Below are positions 1 through 7,942 of a stretch of DNA of 41,371 bases, in pieces (position 1 is the first letter of the stretch; each line of letters opens with the position of its first letter). Source of the DNA: Acidimicrobiia bacterium. Its GTDB lineage: Bacteria > Actinomycetota > Acidimicrobiia > Acidimicrobiales > Bin134. The notes under the pieces are model-generated. The model was not told where the DNA came from, searched no databases, and was given only the letters and a program-made list of their open reading frames with translations. The stretch spans positions 1-41,371 of the forward strand of contig JAJEGM010000006.1 in NCBI GenBank assembly GCA_022819825.1, in the 5' to 3' direction. Made by a program: the position numbers and the translations under genes.

Positions 1-138
1 TCAAACGCTCAGCCCGAGGCTACCGAAACCTACACAACTACCGGCTCAGAATCCTGCTTGCCGCCGGACGAAAACCAGGCCAAACTCAACCCGTCACAAA
101 AATCAGAACCCGACGTCCCCGCTTCATCGCGTAGAGCC
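1..138 (+). mobile_element. Right end of an ISL3-family insertion sequence
   Basis: The window opens inside an insertion sequence whose transposase reads rightwards and stops at 132-134. The terminus is placed at 138: read from the outside (minus strand) the element begins GGCTCTACGCGATGAAG, and a GGCTCT start is usual for ISL3-family inverted repeats. Immediately beyond, at 139, the reading frame of hsdS begins on the other strand, so the element appears to have inserted into hsdS. ISL3 elements normally make an 8-bp target duplication. It would be the first bases after 138, but the other copy lies outside the window and cannot be seen. Confidence 0.75.
3..134 (+). CDS. ISL3-family transposase, C-terminal fragment (cut by window edge)
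   Basis: Only the last 43 codons are present; the 5' part lies before the window. The visible peptide contains ARGYRNLHNYRLRILLAAG, close to the conserved C-terminal block of ISL3-type (IS204/IS1001/IS1096/IS1165) DDE transposases, whose usual form is KRxAxGFRNFxNFRLRIL. The stop codon TAG at 132-134 falls inside the terminal inverted repeat, a common compact arrangement in insertion sequences. The assignment rests on this short block only, and the catalytic DDE residues are not in view. Confidence 0.7.
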   Translation, partial: KRSARGYRNLHNYRLRILLAAGRKPGQTQPVTKIRTRRPRFIA

Positions 139-246
139 GACATAGTCCTTTCGACCCAGTTTGCTACCGAACGGCCCGCCGACCACAGCGTATGGTTCGT
201 CGGCAGCGATCTCCGAGATCTGAAATAACCGAGTCGAGACAGTCAC
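139..246 (-). pseudogene. hsdS: hsdS 5' fragment: type I restriction specificity subunit interrupted by ISL3
   Basis: On the minus strand a GTG at 246-244 overlaps the hsdM stop codon as GTGA, the usual coupling of hsdM to hsdS. The 36 codons read [17 protein letters not shown] and then a segment ending GGPFGSKLGRKDYV. GGPFGSxL..xDY is the hallmark of the first target-recognition domain of HsdS. The frame is lost exactly at 139/138, where the insertion sequence begins, and a stop follows four codons later. The specificity subunit is therefore broken here; the remainder would be expected on the far side of the element, outside the window. HsdS gives type I enzymes their DNA sequence specificity, so the system is probably inactive unless another specificity subunit is supplied. 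Confidence 0.82.
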
Positions 247-1778
247 CAGGTGCCTATTATCCGCTCGATGTTGGAATAATGTCGCTGAGCACTCTGGTGG
301 AGCGATCTGAGTTCCTGCGCCAAAGAGCCAAGCTTCTGGACAGTATCTTCAAGCGCAGCCTCCTCTGGCCTAACACTTACGTATCGACCTGGGTTGAGGC
401 TCCAGCCCTGCTCTTCGATCTCCGCCACCGTCGCGGTTGCGCAGAGGCCAGCAACGTCTGCGTAAGAATCCTCGGGAAACCTGGCACTAAGCATCGCCTT
501 GCTCCCTTCGTCAAATTCTGGCTCCTCCCCTCGCCAGAGGCGAACGATGTTGGCGAGGAACTCGATTTGCTGTGGCGTCCAGTTGCGGTGGGCCCGGTCG
601 ATCTGGTTGTAGATGTCTCGGGCGTCGATGAACAGCACTTGGTCGGCTTGGTCAGTGTATTTCTTGCCGCGGTCGAGGAACCACAGAGTCACGGGCAGGG
701 TGACGGTGTAGAACATGTTCGTGCCGACGGCGATGATCACGTCGACGCTGCGATCCTCGGTCAGCTTGCGGCGGATTTCGAGTTCGCTGCCTCGGGCGTC
801 TGATGCAGAGTTGGCCATGACGAACCCGGCCCGGCCGTTCCGGTTGAGCGCGGAGTAGAAGGTCTGGATCCACAGGTAGTTGCCGTTGTCGGGCTTGGGC
901 AGCCCGAACGGGAACCGGGGGTCGTCTTCAAGCTTGGCCTTGTCGATCTTGTTGACGTTGAACGGAGGATTGGCCATCACGAAATCGAACTCGCCCACCG
1001 CGTCATGGAGATCCTCGTAGTAGGTGTTGCCCTCTCGTATGTCGCCAGCGAGCCCATGAACGGCGAGGTTCATCTTGGCCAACTTGACGGTGTCCCCGGT
1101 CTTCTCTTGACCGTAGACCGACAACTCCCGGCTGGGGTCGCTGCGGTGGCGTTCGACGAAGTGGGCCGACTGGATGAACATCCCGCCCGACCCGCAGGCC
1201 GGATCGTAAATCTTGCCGTGGAACGGCTCGAGGATCTCCACGATGAGCCGCACGATTGAGGTAGGGGTGAAGAACTCCCCGCCCTTCTGCCCCTCCGAGA
1301 AGGCAAACTCCCCCAAGAAGTACTCATAGATCAACCCGAACCCGTCCCCCTCAATCGCCCCCGGCAAAGGCCGCAGCAACCTCAGCAGCTCCCCCAAGAT
1401 GTCGTCGGGAATCCGGGAGTAGTCCTTCGGCAGCACTCCCTGGAGATCAGGGTTGTAGACCTCGATGCCAGCCATAGCCTCGTTGACGGCCTTGCCAATA
1501 TCAGCGTCCTCAGGAAGATTCAGCAGCGCCTCAAACCGCGACTCCTCCGGCAGATACAGCGCCCCGGCAGCCTGGTAGTCCTCCGCCCCAATCTGCCGCC
1601 GCTCAGACCCCGACCCCACCACCTCAGAAGCCTGAGCAAACCGCTCATCCGCATACCGCAAAAAGATCAGCCCCAACACCGGCGACGCATACTCCGAAGC
1701 CTTCAACCCCGAGTTAGCCCGAAGCTGATCCGCCGCCTCCCACAACTTGCTCTGAAGCTCACTCAGGTCCGTCGCCAC
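243..1778 (-). CDS. hsdM: Type I restriction-modification system DNA methyltransferase subunit HsdM
   Basis: A 511-residue N6-adenine DNA methyltransferase of normal length for HsdM. The N-terminal helical HsdM domain (about residues 1-140) is followed by the methylase fold with GGEFFTP (166-172), the AdoMet-binding motif DPACGSGG (192-199) and the catalytic NPPF (270-273). The start is the GTG at 1778, preceded on the minus strand by a strong AGGAGGA ribosome site (1784-1790); a longer reading frame upstream has no such support. The stop overlaps the GTG of hsdS. HsdM works as M2S with the specificity subunit, and with HsdR for cleavage. HsdS is disrupted by an insertion sequence and no HsdR is seen in the window, so this methylase is probably an orphan. 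Confidence 0.95.
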   Translation of the reverse strand: MATDLSELQSKLWEAADQLRANSGLKASEYASPVLGLIFLRYADERFAQASEVVGSGSERRQIGAEDYQAAGALYLPEESRFEALLNLPEDADIGKAVNEAMAGIEVYNPDLQGVLPKDYSRIPDDILGELLRLLRPLPGAIEGDGFGLIYEYFLGEFAFSEGQKGGEFFTPTSIVRLIVEILEPFHGKIYDPACGSGGMFIQSAHFVERHRSDPSRELSVYGQEKTGDTVKLAKMNLAVHGLAGDIREGNTYYEDLHDAVGEFDFVMANPPFNVNKIDKAKLEDDPRFPFGLPKPDNGNYLWIQTFYSALNRNGRAGFVMANSASDARGSELEIRRKLTEDRSVDVIIAVGTNMFYTVTLPVTLWFLDRGKKYTDQADQVLFIDARDIYNQIDRAHRNWTPQQIEFLANIVRLWRGEEPEFDEGSKAMLSARFPEDSYADVAGLCATATVAEIEEQGWSLNPGRYVSVRPEEAALEDTVQKLGSLAQELRSLHQSAQRHYSNIERIIGTW

Positions 1779-2016
1779 ACTTGTCCTCCTAGGCAGTCCC
1801 CCAATTCTGACCGCCCTGGAATGCCCAAGGCCCATGCAACGCTGCATCAATCACAGGTTCAGGTTTGGGTCGCAGGATATTCGGCAGCTTCCAGAAACTG
1901 GCGCACTGCGAAGATCCGGCCCTTCCTGCTGTTCGTTGAGCCCCTCGCGAGCGATTGAACAATGGAGGTGGTCGCAGGACGGGGCTTGTGTCGCTGGGCT
2001 CGTGCAGAATGTGGCC

Positions 2017-3969
2017 ATGCCAACAGGCGAGTTGACCATTGAGCCAGATCATCTCGATCGACTGGTCAAGCAGAACGTCATTGCCGGCCTAGCGGAACTC
2101 GTTTGGAACGGCTTGGATGCTGAGGCAACAAAAGTGGAGATCAGCATCCGGCTCACAGACATGGGGGCGGTGGACCAGGTTGTGGTCACAGACAATGGTC
2201 ACGGATTCAGCCCCGACGAGGTTGAAGTGCTCATGTCATCCCTCGGCGGGTCTTGGAAGCACACAAAGGCGGACCGCAGGACGAAGCACAGCCAGCGCAT
2301 CTTGCACGGCAGCAAAGGAGAAGGCCGTTTTCAGGCCTTTTCGTTTGGGGACATCGCTCGCTGGGAATCAGTGGTGCAAGAAAACGGAGACCGACGCCTC
2401 ACGAATCTCTCCATACGGCGGTCAGACCTGAAGAGCTTTGAATGGTCATGGGAGTCCACGGAGCGCGAAGTAGGCACGACGGTCACCGTGACTGCTGGGT
2501 CAAAAGAACCCAGGAGCCTCGCGCAAGACCATGCACTGAGGAAGCTCCTTGAGAGGCTTGCGCTCTATCTGACCCAGTACCCAGATGTGGAAGTCACCTT
2601 CAACGGACAGGCCCTCGACCCAGAGCCGTTGATAGACCGAAGGGAAACGCTACCCGTCGAATATTCAGATGAGCATGGTGCGCTGGCAGTCTCGGTGATT
2701 GAGTGGCACGACCAAGTGGACAGGGCGCTCTACCTATGCGATTCGAACGGAATCACTCTCGACTATGTTCCGCCCCGAATTCACGCGTCGGGATTCCACT
2801 TCACGGCGTACGCCAAATGGGATGGATTCCGAACCCACGAAAACGACTTGCCTCTGGCTGACTCGGGGCTGCCGGAAACAGCAGGGCCAATCGAGGCCAC
2901 CCGCAATGCCCTCCGCAAGTACTTCCGGCAGCGCTCCATGGAACGCACACAGGGGCTGGTGGACACATGGCGGGAAGAAAACGTACACCCATACCCAGAG
3001 CCCCCGGCAGACGAAGCCGAGCGCGCAGAACAAGCGCTGTTCAACTACGTAGCAGTCACCGCGGCAACAGCAGTCAACAGCATTGATGACCAGCAAGCTA
3101 AGGCCCTAAGTCTCCAGACCATGAGACTGGCGCTGGCCCAAGACCCGGGTGCCGTCGAGGACGTATTCCGCGAGGTGCTGGCACTGCCCGAGGACAAGCT
3201 AAATGAGCTCCGTGGCCTTCTGACTAGGACATCTCTAGCGGCACTAGTCGGAGCGATGAAGAAGGTCACCGACAGGCTCAGGTACATCCGAGGGCTCCAA
3301 GAACTGCTCTTCGATCCCGACACAGCCCCGCATGTTCTTGAGCGCGCCCACATCCATGAGATCGTCGGAGCTGAGCCCTGGCTGTTTGGAGAGGAATATG
3401 CCTTGCACGTCTCTGACAAGGGACTCACTAGGCTGCTAGAAGCTCACTTGCAAGAACTCGGCCGGGACGCTGTAGTCGCCGAACCTGTGAGGGATCCCGA
3501 AGGAAGGATCCGACGTGTCGATTTCATGTTCGCTCGATCACTCGAGCACAACCGAAACCGCCGCGAGCACTTGGTGGTCGAGATCAAGCGGCCAACAGTC
3601 GAACTTGGCGAAGACGAGCTTCGGCAGATCGAGAGATTCGCCAGATCTGTTTCACGGCATAGTCGGTTCGACACCGACACCACAGAGTGGGACTTCCTCC
3701 TCGTCTCTAACGAAATGGACGAATACGTCCACGACCGCTCGAATCAACCCGACAGGCCCAAGGGTCTCGCATTCGAGTCACCAGATAGGAAAACCCGTGT
3801 TTGGGTCAAGACATGGAGCACGGTCATTGGTGAGGCTGAGCACCGAATGAAGTTCGTGAGAGACCAGCTTCAATACGACCCAGGAAGCGAAGATGCCATT
3901 GAGTACCTCCAAGAGAACTATCCGGAATGTGTTCCATCAGCGGTCTCGACTCCTCAGGATGCTGCCTGA
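2017..3969 (+). CDS. MORC/MutL-like GHKL ATPase fused to a PD-(D/E)XK nuclease domain
   Basis: A 650-residue protein. The N-terminus carries the GHKL (gyrase-Hsp90-MutL) ATP site: ELVWN (27-31) as N box, DNGHGF (59-64) as G1 and GSKGEGR (98-104) as G2. The C-terminus has WLFGEEY (from W455), D502 in RRVDFMF, and E522-I-K524 in VVEIKRP, together a PD-(D/E)XK nuclease core; the WLFG and EIKRP blocks recall DUF4263 (Shedu-type) nucleases. Iyer and Aravind described prokaryotic MORC/MutL-like ATPases tied to restriction systems, and this layout fits. The ATG at 2017 is chosen because the ATPase domain begins there and CAGAAT, a -10-like box, lies six bases upstream, suggesting a leaderless mRNA. 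The gene is divergent from hsdM. A defence role is inferred. Confidence 0.82.
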   Translation: MPTGELTIEPDHLDRLVKQNVIAGLAELVWNGLDAEATKVEISIRLTDMGAVDQVVVTDNGHGFSPDEVEVLMSSLGGSWKHTKADRRTKHSQRILHGSKGEGRFQAFSFGDIARWESVVQENGDRRLTNLSIRRSDLKSFEWSWESTEREVGTTVTVTAGSKEPRSLAQDHALRKLLERLALYLTQYPDVEVTFNGQALDPEPLIDRRETLPVEYSDEHGALAVSVIEWHDQVDRALYLCDSNGITLDYVPPRIHASGFHFTAYAKWDGFRTHENDLPLADSGLPETAGPIEATRNALRKYFRQRSMERTQGLVDTWREENVHPYPEPPADEAERAEQALFNYVAVTAATAVNSIDDQQAKALSLQTMRLALAQDPGAVEDVFREVLALPEDKLNELRGLLTRTSLAALVGAMKKVTDRLRYIRGLQELLFDPDTAPHVLERAHIHEIVGAEPWLFGEEYALHVSDKGLTRLLEAHLQELGRDAVVAEPVRDPEGRIRRVDFMFARSLEHNRNRREHLVVEIKRPTVELGEDELRQIERFARSVSRHSRFDTDTTEWDFLLVSNEMDEYVHDRSNQPDRPKGLAFESPDRKTRVWVKTWSTVIGEAEHRMKFVRDQLQYDPGSEDAIEYLQENYPECVPSAVSTPQDAA

Positions 3970-4220
3970 GCCGCGTTCGGCGGGCTGAGTAGAGAGCACG
4001 TGAGGTGGGAGACTCTCGGCCCCCTGCTACCGCACCCGTACCTGCGCAGGAACCTCGACCAAAGCGGTATTGAACTCCTCATTCCTTGCCTTGATCCCCA
4101 GTTTCGGAGGCAACAACCGCTTGCCCCAGCTTGGACCGCACCGCGAGGCCATCGTCCTTAGCGAATTTGACGTCGCAAGCGGCAGAACGCAGCTGCTCCC
4201 CGAAGCCAACCCGAAATGGT

Positions 4221-5279
4221 TCAGACAATCCCTTCGTTCACAGCAGCCGATTCGGCATCCTTCCTGTCGTCCGAAGGAGCACTTTGTGGTGGTACGGCGT
4301 GCGGGCCTTCGCCGATGACCGCACCGATGCGAGCCTCAAGAGCGTCGCGCAACTCGATCGGGCTGTCCCAAGTGATGTGGGCGTATTGGCGGGTGTCGAA
4401 GTGGACGTCACTGAGCTTGTCGCGCCGACAGGTCGAGATGACGGGAATGCCGAGCCCACGGGCGAATCCTGCCTCGTAATAGACACTGCCCCGTGCGCCG
4501 CCTTCTCCCGAGGTGAAGTCGGCCACTACGAACCGTGAGCGGCGCAGTTCCCTGATGATCTCGTCATCGATCTTGTTGATGTGCTCAGTGCGGTCTATGC
4601 GAAGGGGGCTGTACCCGCAGTTTTCCACAGCCAGCTTGATTCCATGTGCGTACACGTCATCCATGGAATCGTCGAACCACATGGCAATAAACGCCTGAGA
4701 GGCCGCAGGGGCGGTTCGCTGTTCCTCGAGGTACGAAAACCCTTCCGCAGTGACCATGTAATCCTCTGGGCGGTTCCACCCTGGTTGCTGGCCAATGATC
4801 CAGTTCTTGTTCTCAAGGTACTCAAGCAGAAAGGTGACCTCGCTTGATCTGACCGACTCCGACCACGCGAGCGCACCCATGTCTAGCGGTTTGATATTCA
4901 CGCGCTCTCCAATGAAATTGGTGATGGCAGCGGCATATTGAAGAAGCCCTACGGCTCGCTCATGGACCGAAGCCGCTACAGCGACACAGGCGTCGTCCAC
5001 TAGTAACGCGTCAACAACCGGAAGCTCGATCCCCATCTGTCGAGCTTTGACAAGCCGATGAGTCAGTCGGGCCTTCGCATCTACCCCAAGCTCCAGCACG
5101 TCCTTAACCACATCTGCGGAGACCTTGTAATCACCACCTGCACGAAGCGACCCGCGAATCGCGATCGTCCCATCATCGCACGCCTCAGCGCTTTCGACTC
5201 CAAAACCCCAGATCAGACACTCAGCATGTCCACTGCTCACGGCGATCAGCGGGTACGGGGCGACAAGACACGCATCCAA
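4221..5279 (-). CDS. Winged-helix plus nucleoside 2-deoxyribosyltransferase/TIR-like domain protein
   Basis: A 352-residue protein in three parts. Residues 1-130 are not recognised. Residues about 140-187 look like a winged helix (EVTFLLEYLENKNWI, then YMVTAEGFSYLEEQ). Residues 195-315 form a Rossmann-like nucleoside 2-deoxyribosyltransferase/TIR-like domain: AFIAMWFDDSMDDVY, INKIDDEIIRELRRSRFVVADFTS (two blocks) and GSVYYEAGFARGLGIPVI. D254 and E269 sit where the family keeps its catalytic acid residues. Relatives break N-glycosidic bonds, and several such proteins act as nucleotide- or NAD-depleting defence effectors; that role here is inference from the island context. The start is a TTG without a clear ribosome site, so the true N-terminus may be shorter. 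The gene is a single unit. Confidence 0.7.
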   Translation of the reverse strand: MDACLVAPYPLIAVSSGHAECLIWGFGVESAEACDDGTIAIRGSLRAGGDYKVSADVVKDVLELGVDAKARLTHRLVKARQMGIELPVVDALLVDDACVAVAASVHERAVGLLQYAAAITNFIGERVNIKPLDMGALAWSESVRSSEVTFLLEYLENKNWIIGQQPGWNRPEDYMVTAEGFSYLEEQRTAPAASQAFIAMWFDDSMDDVYAHGIKLAVENCGYSPLRIDRTEHINKIDDEIIRELRRSRFVVADFTSGEGGARGSVYYEAGFARGLGIPVISTCRRDKLSDVHFDTRQYAHITWDSPIELRDALEARIGAVIGEGPHAVPPQSAPSDDRKDAESAAVNEGIV

Positions 5280-5328
5280 GTCAGCCTATATGTTCGACGC
5301 ACGCGGTAGCCCTACAAGGACAGGCTGA

Positions 5329-5586
5329 CCGAAGGGCTTGCCGATATCCGAGGCCGACGAGCTAGCCTTCGCGCAGGTAAAGCGCTTGCTGGCCCAAGTG
5401 GCAGGGGCAATCCGCCCAAAGCCGGTGGTACACGGTCACTGGCACCATGCCAAGGATCTCGAGCGTTACGGAACCACCATCAAGGGCCTCGACTGCGACG
5501 GCACCGACTAGGCGGTCGCCCTGCTGGACTTGGACACGCTTGAGGTTGAGGACTGGGATCTGCCCGGCTCTGGCTATCAAGGGTGA
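5329..5586 (+). pseudogene. Metallophosphoesterase C-terminal remnant with in-frame stop
   Basis: A rightward frame opens after a TGA at 5326-5328 and reads through VAGAIRPKPVVHGHWHH, then YGTTIKGLDCDGTD, a TAG at 5509-5511, and AVALLDLDTLEVEDWDLPG to a TGA at 5584-5586. HGHWH followed by a GLDCDGT...AVLDL block is the C-terminal metal-binding end of calcineurin-type metallophosphoesterases. The N-terminal metal motifs (DxH, GDxxD, GNHE) are absent upstream, where the frame is closed. The gene is therefore a truncated fossil with a premature stop, left between two defence-like genes. A sequencing error could explain the TAG but not the missing N-terminus. Confidence 0.6.
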
Positions 5587-5680
5587 GGCAACAGACCGAC
5601 CGGACGGCCCAGAAGATGGCTGTGTCTTGCTCGTCAAGATCGCCATTCAGTGGGGTGGTCGTCGGTTGATTCGCAGGTGA

Positions 5681-6526
5681 TCATCGGCCCATCATGCGAT
5701 CAAGGGTGGACAAAAGCAGTTCGGTGGCCGAGCACGCCTCGCGCACAACCAGTAAGGCCATTTCAGGCGTCACTCCGGTCGGCAGAGTCCGTCCGTGACC
5801 AGTGCCTTCGAGATTCCGGAGTTCATTCGCCGTTCTTGCGATAGTCCAAGAGGCTCCGAGCATCGCCCGAACTTGCGTTCCTCCGGGCTGCGAGGTGTCG
5901 ACATGCTGGGGGAGAAGTCTGAGCCGGTCGCGGGCGTGATGCCACAGCTCGTCGAACGACATTCGCGGGCCATAGGGAACTTTGAAAACCTCGAGGACGT
6001 ACTTCGCCGTTGACTCGAGCATCTCCTTAGCAGTACCCAGTAGGAGGGCTGGGTCATCAGCGGCCCTACGAAGCCTTTCGAGCTGATCATCAATCGCGGG
6101 CCGACCCTCGACGGAGCCAACTGCGCCGACCCCAGCGGGCCGCAGATCGGCGTCATCATCAAGCTCCCAGTCAATCCGGGCGAACGCCTTCTTGAGGGTT
6201 CGCACATTCGCGCGGCGATTGGCCTCTCTTGCCGGGTCGCTACCCGCTGTGAAGAAGCCAAATGCTCGGTACTCGGTGAGCAATGAGTCGATCAGTTCGC
6301 GGGCGCGATGTGGATCACGAACTGCCGCCTCGACGGTATCCCTGACCCTGGTCTCCTTGCTCGGCTTGGCATCGAAGTCTCTGCTCAAGGAGTCATAGGG
6401 GCGTACCTTTCCGTAGCCTCCCCGGGTGAAGGCGCGAGTTAGCTCTCTGTGTTTTGGGCCGTCGCCGCCGCCCACAAACGCTCCGAGCGCAGCGGCAACC
6501 TCGTCGCTCGCTGGGTGTCTACTCAT
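5681..6526 (-). CDS. Abortive-infection family protein (Abi_C-type C-terminus)
   Basis: A 281-residue soluble protein. The last 110 residues match the Abi_C pattern: helices around MLGASWTIARTANELRNLEG, then GTGHGR, and a final alanine- and leucine-rich helix. The segment R237-N-L-E-G-T-G-H244 is an R-x6-H arrangement like the RNase motif of HEPN-fold proteins; calling it catalytic is inference. The N-terminal part (1-130) is charged and not recognised. The ATG at 6526 lacks a clear ribosome site, but TAGAAT lies 31 bases upstream on the same strand. Abi-type proteins typically act late in phage infection by arresting the host; no partner gene is coupled to it here. Confidence 0.72.
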   Translation of the reverse strand: MSRHPASDEVAAALGAFVGGGDGPKHRELTRAFTRGGYGKVRPYDSLSRDFDAKPSKETRVRDTVEAAVRDPHRARELIDSLLTEYRAFGFFTAGSDPAREANRRANVRTLKKAFARIDWELDDDADLRPAGVGAVGSVEGRPAIDDQLERLRRAADDPALLLGTAKEMLESTAKYVLEVFKVPYGPRMSFDELWHHARDRLRLLPQHVDTSQPGGTQVRAMLGASWTIARTANELRNLEGTGHGRTLPTGVTPEMALLVVREACSATELLLSTLDRMMGR

Positions 6527-6557
6527 GACTAGGCAAGTTTGAAATCACAATTTTGTC

Positions 6558-6563
6558 ATTCTA
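6558..6563 (-). promoter_or_regulatory. Candidate -10 box for the Abi_C gene
   Basis: The minus strand reads TAGAAT, one mismatch from TATAAT, 31 bases before the ATG at 6526 and inside a locally AT-rich stretch. No good -35 hexamer is visible. The rest of 6564-6824 shows no convincing gene or site. Confidence 0.35.
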
Positions 6564-6824
6564 CTGGCCTCCAATTGTCGAAGCGCCGGGGTTTTCTGCA
6601 TGAGTTCGCCGATCAGGTAGCGCTTACTACACCGGGGATGATGCTTTGAGCTCAGGGCCGGTTGAGCTCCGAGAGAGAGCGGCTCTTTGAGTGGTGGGGT
6701 GTGGGGTGACGGTGGAAATTCAGAGAGGTTTCGCAACCAGGCGAATGCTCTCGTCGCGAGCTTGCTGCTTCCGGGGTTGTGGAGTGGATGCCTCTCGCCC
6801 CTACGATGCTCGGCACTTGGCTCT

Positions 6825-7544
6825 ATGGGACCTGGCTTTGATTCTGATGCGATGGCGCGGATCGAGCGGTTCTTGGACGATTATCCGGCCGGGCACCTCC
6901 ACGTCGTAACCGGGTACACGTCGATGGCGGGGCTGGCATGGCTGGCGCGCAGGGCAGCGAAGAGGCCCGTGACGGTGGTTGTCGGTGACCTGCGAACCGG
7001 GATGGACAACTTCGAAGCCCGCGATGCCGCCGAAGCAGCAGAGTTCATCTCGCGCCCAGACGTTCGGATTCTCAATTGGTACCGGACCGGCAAGAACAAA
7101 AAAGGGGCCGCCATCGCCCATTCCAAGGTGTTCGCCGTAGAAGGGCCTGAGGGGAAGCCGATCGCAGTGCTGGCGGGGTCTGCCAACCTCACGATGACCG
7201 GGTTGAGCGCCAACGTGGAGACGATGGTCGAGGCAGTCCAAAAGGACCGGGATGCAGCCTTCAAGCAAGTTGTCTGGCTGGAGCGTCAGGCATGGGACGC
7301 CACCGACAGGGTCATGGAGAAAGCCCGGCCAAAAGAAGCCGCAGGGGCCGGTTGCATGCCGGCGCTTGTGTCAGCCGCATTGGCCCTTGCCCGGTACGCC
7401 GTTTTGGGCAGGCACACACCGACAGCGAGTCCCGAACCCTTTGGTGGGCCACCGCCTAGATCTCTTAAACGACATGTCCTACGCCATCTCTTCCACGGAG
7501 ATCTCCCAAGTGTGGTGACCAGCCAAGAGGGGGATGCTCTGTAG
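6825..7544 (+). CDS. Phospholipase D-family protein with a single HKD-type motif
   Basis: About 239 residues. The N-terminal two-thirds reads as one PLD half: IERFLDDYPAGHLHVVTGYT, VVVGDL, then H99-S-K101 (AIAHSKVFAV) and G118-S-A-N121 (LAGSANLTMTG). Together these form the HxK(x)nGSxN active site. One copy means the enzyme would have to dimerise, as in Nuc or BfiI nucleases. From about residue 165 the sequence becomes alanine- and proline-rich without recognisable fold, so the 3' end may be frameshifted or fused to unrelated DNA. The start is uncertain: ATG 6825 is used here. ATG 6852 is also possible, since GATTCT lies six bases before it, the spacing seen at other leaderless starts in the window. 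It is probably a nuclease or part of a defence module. Confidence 0.6.
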   Translation: MGPGFDSDAMARIERFLDDYPAGHLHVVTGYTSMAGLAWLARRAAKRPVTVVVGDLRTGMDNFEARDAAEAAEFISRPDVRILNWYRTGKNKKGAAIAHSKVFAVEGPEGKPIAVLAGSANLTMTGLSANVETMVEAVQKDRDAAFKQVVWLERQAWDATDRVMEKARPKEAAGAGCMPALVSAALALARYAVLGRHTPTASPEPFGGPPPRSLKRHVLRHLFHGDLPSVVTSQEGDAL

Positions 7545-7576
7545 AGGAACCCCTGACCAATTGTCACCGCCGTCCG

Positions 7577-7582
7577 TAGTCT
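7577..7582 (+). promoter_or_regulatory. Leaderless-type -10 box (TAGTCT) for the small membrane gene
   Basis: TAGTCT fits TANNNT and is followed by six bases and then ATG at 7589, placing the transcription start at or next to the start codon. The same spacing recurs before several other genes here. Confidence 0.5.
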
Positions 7583-7588
7583 TGAACT

Positions 7589-7792
7589 ATGGGGTTGTCA
7601 ATCCTCTTGCGCTTGCTGCCGAGGCCAGCGAAACAATGGATTGCTGTCGTCATGGCGCTCTTGATCCTCCTTGTATCGCCTGTTCGCGGCTGGGTGATCG
7701 ACCGTCAGGTCAGCTTCTTGGAGAGAAAGCTGGAACGCATTTTGGAGCACATGGAGGATGCTCCCATCAACGGGGCCCCAATGTCTGAATGA
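7589..7792 (+). CDS. Small single-pass membrane protein, 67 residues
   Basis: The peptide has a basic N-terminus (LLRLLPRPAK), one clear hydrophobic segment (residues 17-32, WIAVVMALLILLVSPV), and a charged helical tail (FLERKLERILEHMED) that could form a coiled coil. No family is recognised. The case for a real gene is the TAGTCT box exactly six bases before the ATG plus the coherent membrane-protein design. It lies between the PLD gene and the DUF3644 gene, on the same strand as both, but appears to have its own promoter. A small toxin or membrane anchor is possible but unproven; a chance reading frame cannot be excluded. Confidence 0.45.
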   Translation: MGLSILLRLLPRPAKQWIAVVMALLILLVSPVRGWVIDRQVSFLERKLERILEHMEDAPINGAPMSE

Positions 7793-7930
7793 ACCACGCA
7801 GAGCTGGAGCAAATGTCTGATCTTCCTCCCACAATGAGCGCCCAAACTGTGGTGTCCTCGCACAAATCACGGGGCTGTACATCGCCGTGGCATCCATTTG
7901 TGTATCGGGGGCCGGTGATTGCGATCAAGG

Positions 7931-7936
7931 TACCGT
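7931..7936 (+). promoter_or_regulatory. Leaderless-type -10 box (TACCGT) for the DUF3644 gene
   Basis: TACCGT is followed by six bases and the ATG at 7943. This favours that ATG over an upstream one at 7919 in the same frame. Confidence 0.5.
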
Positions 7937-7942
7937 GACCGA

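Noticed and set aside
192..803. A 203-codon rightward open frame opposite hsdM
   Set aside because: It is the antisense of a well-supported methylase and its protein looks like reverse-strand codon bias.
3970..4000. Terminator after the MORC-like gene (GCCG-CGTT-CGGC)
   Set aside because: A four-base stem without a T-run is too weak to call.
4061..4230. A minus-strand short frame with SEPFRVGFGEQLRSAACDV following the TIR-like gene
   Set aside because: About 46 codons with only a TTG start overlapping the previous gene and no recognisable family; left as intergenic.
5362..5646. A 94-codon minus-strand frame across the metallophosphoesterase remnant
   Set aside because: The plus-strand frame has the clear HGHWH motif; the minus frame has no family signal.
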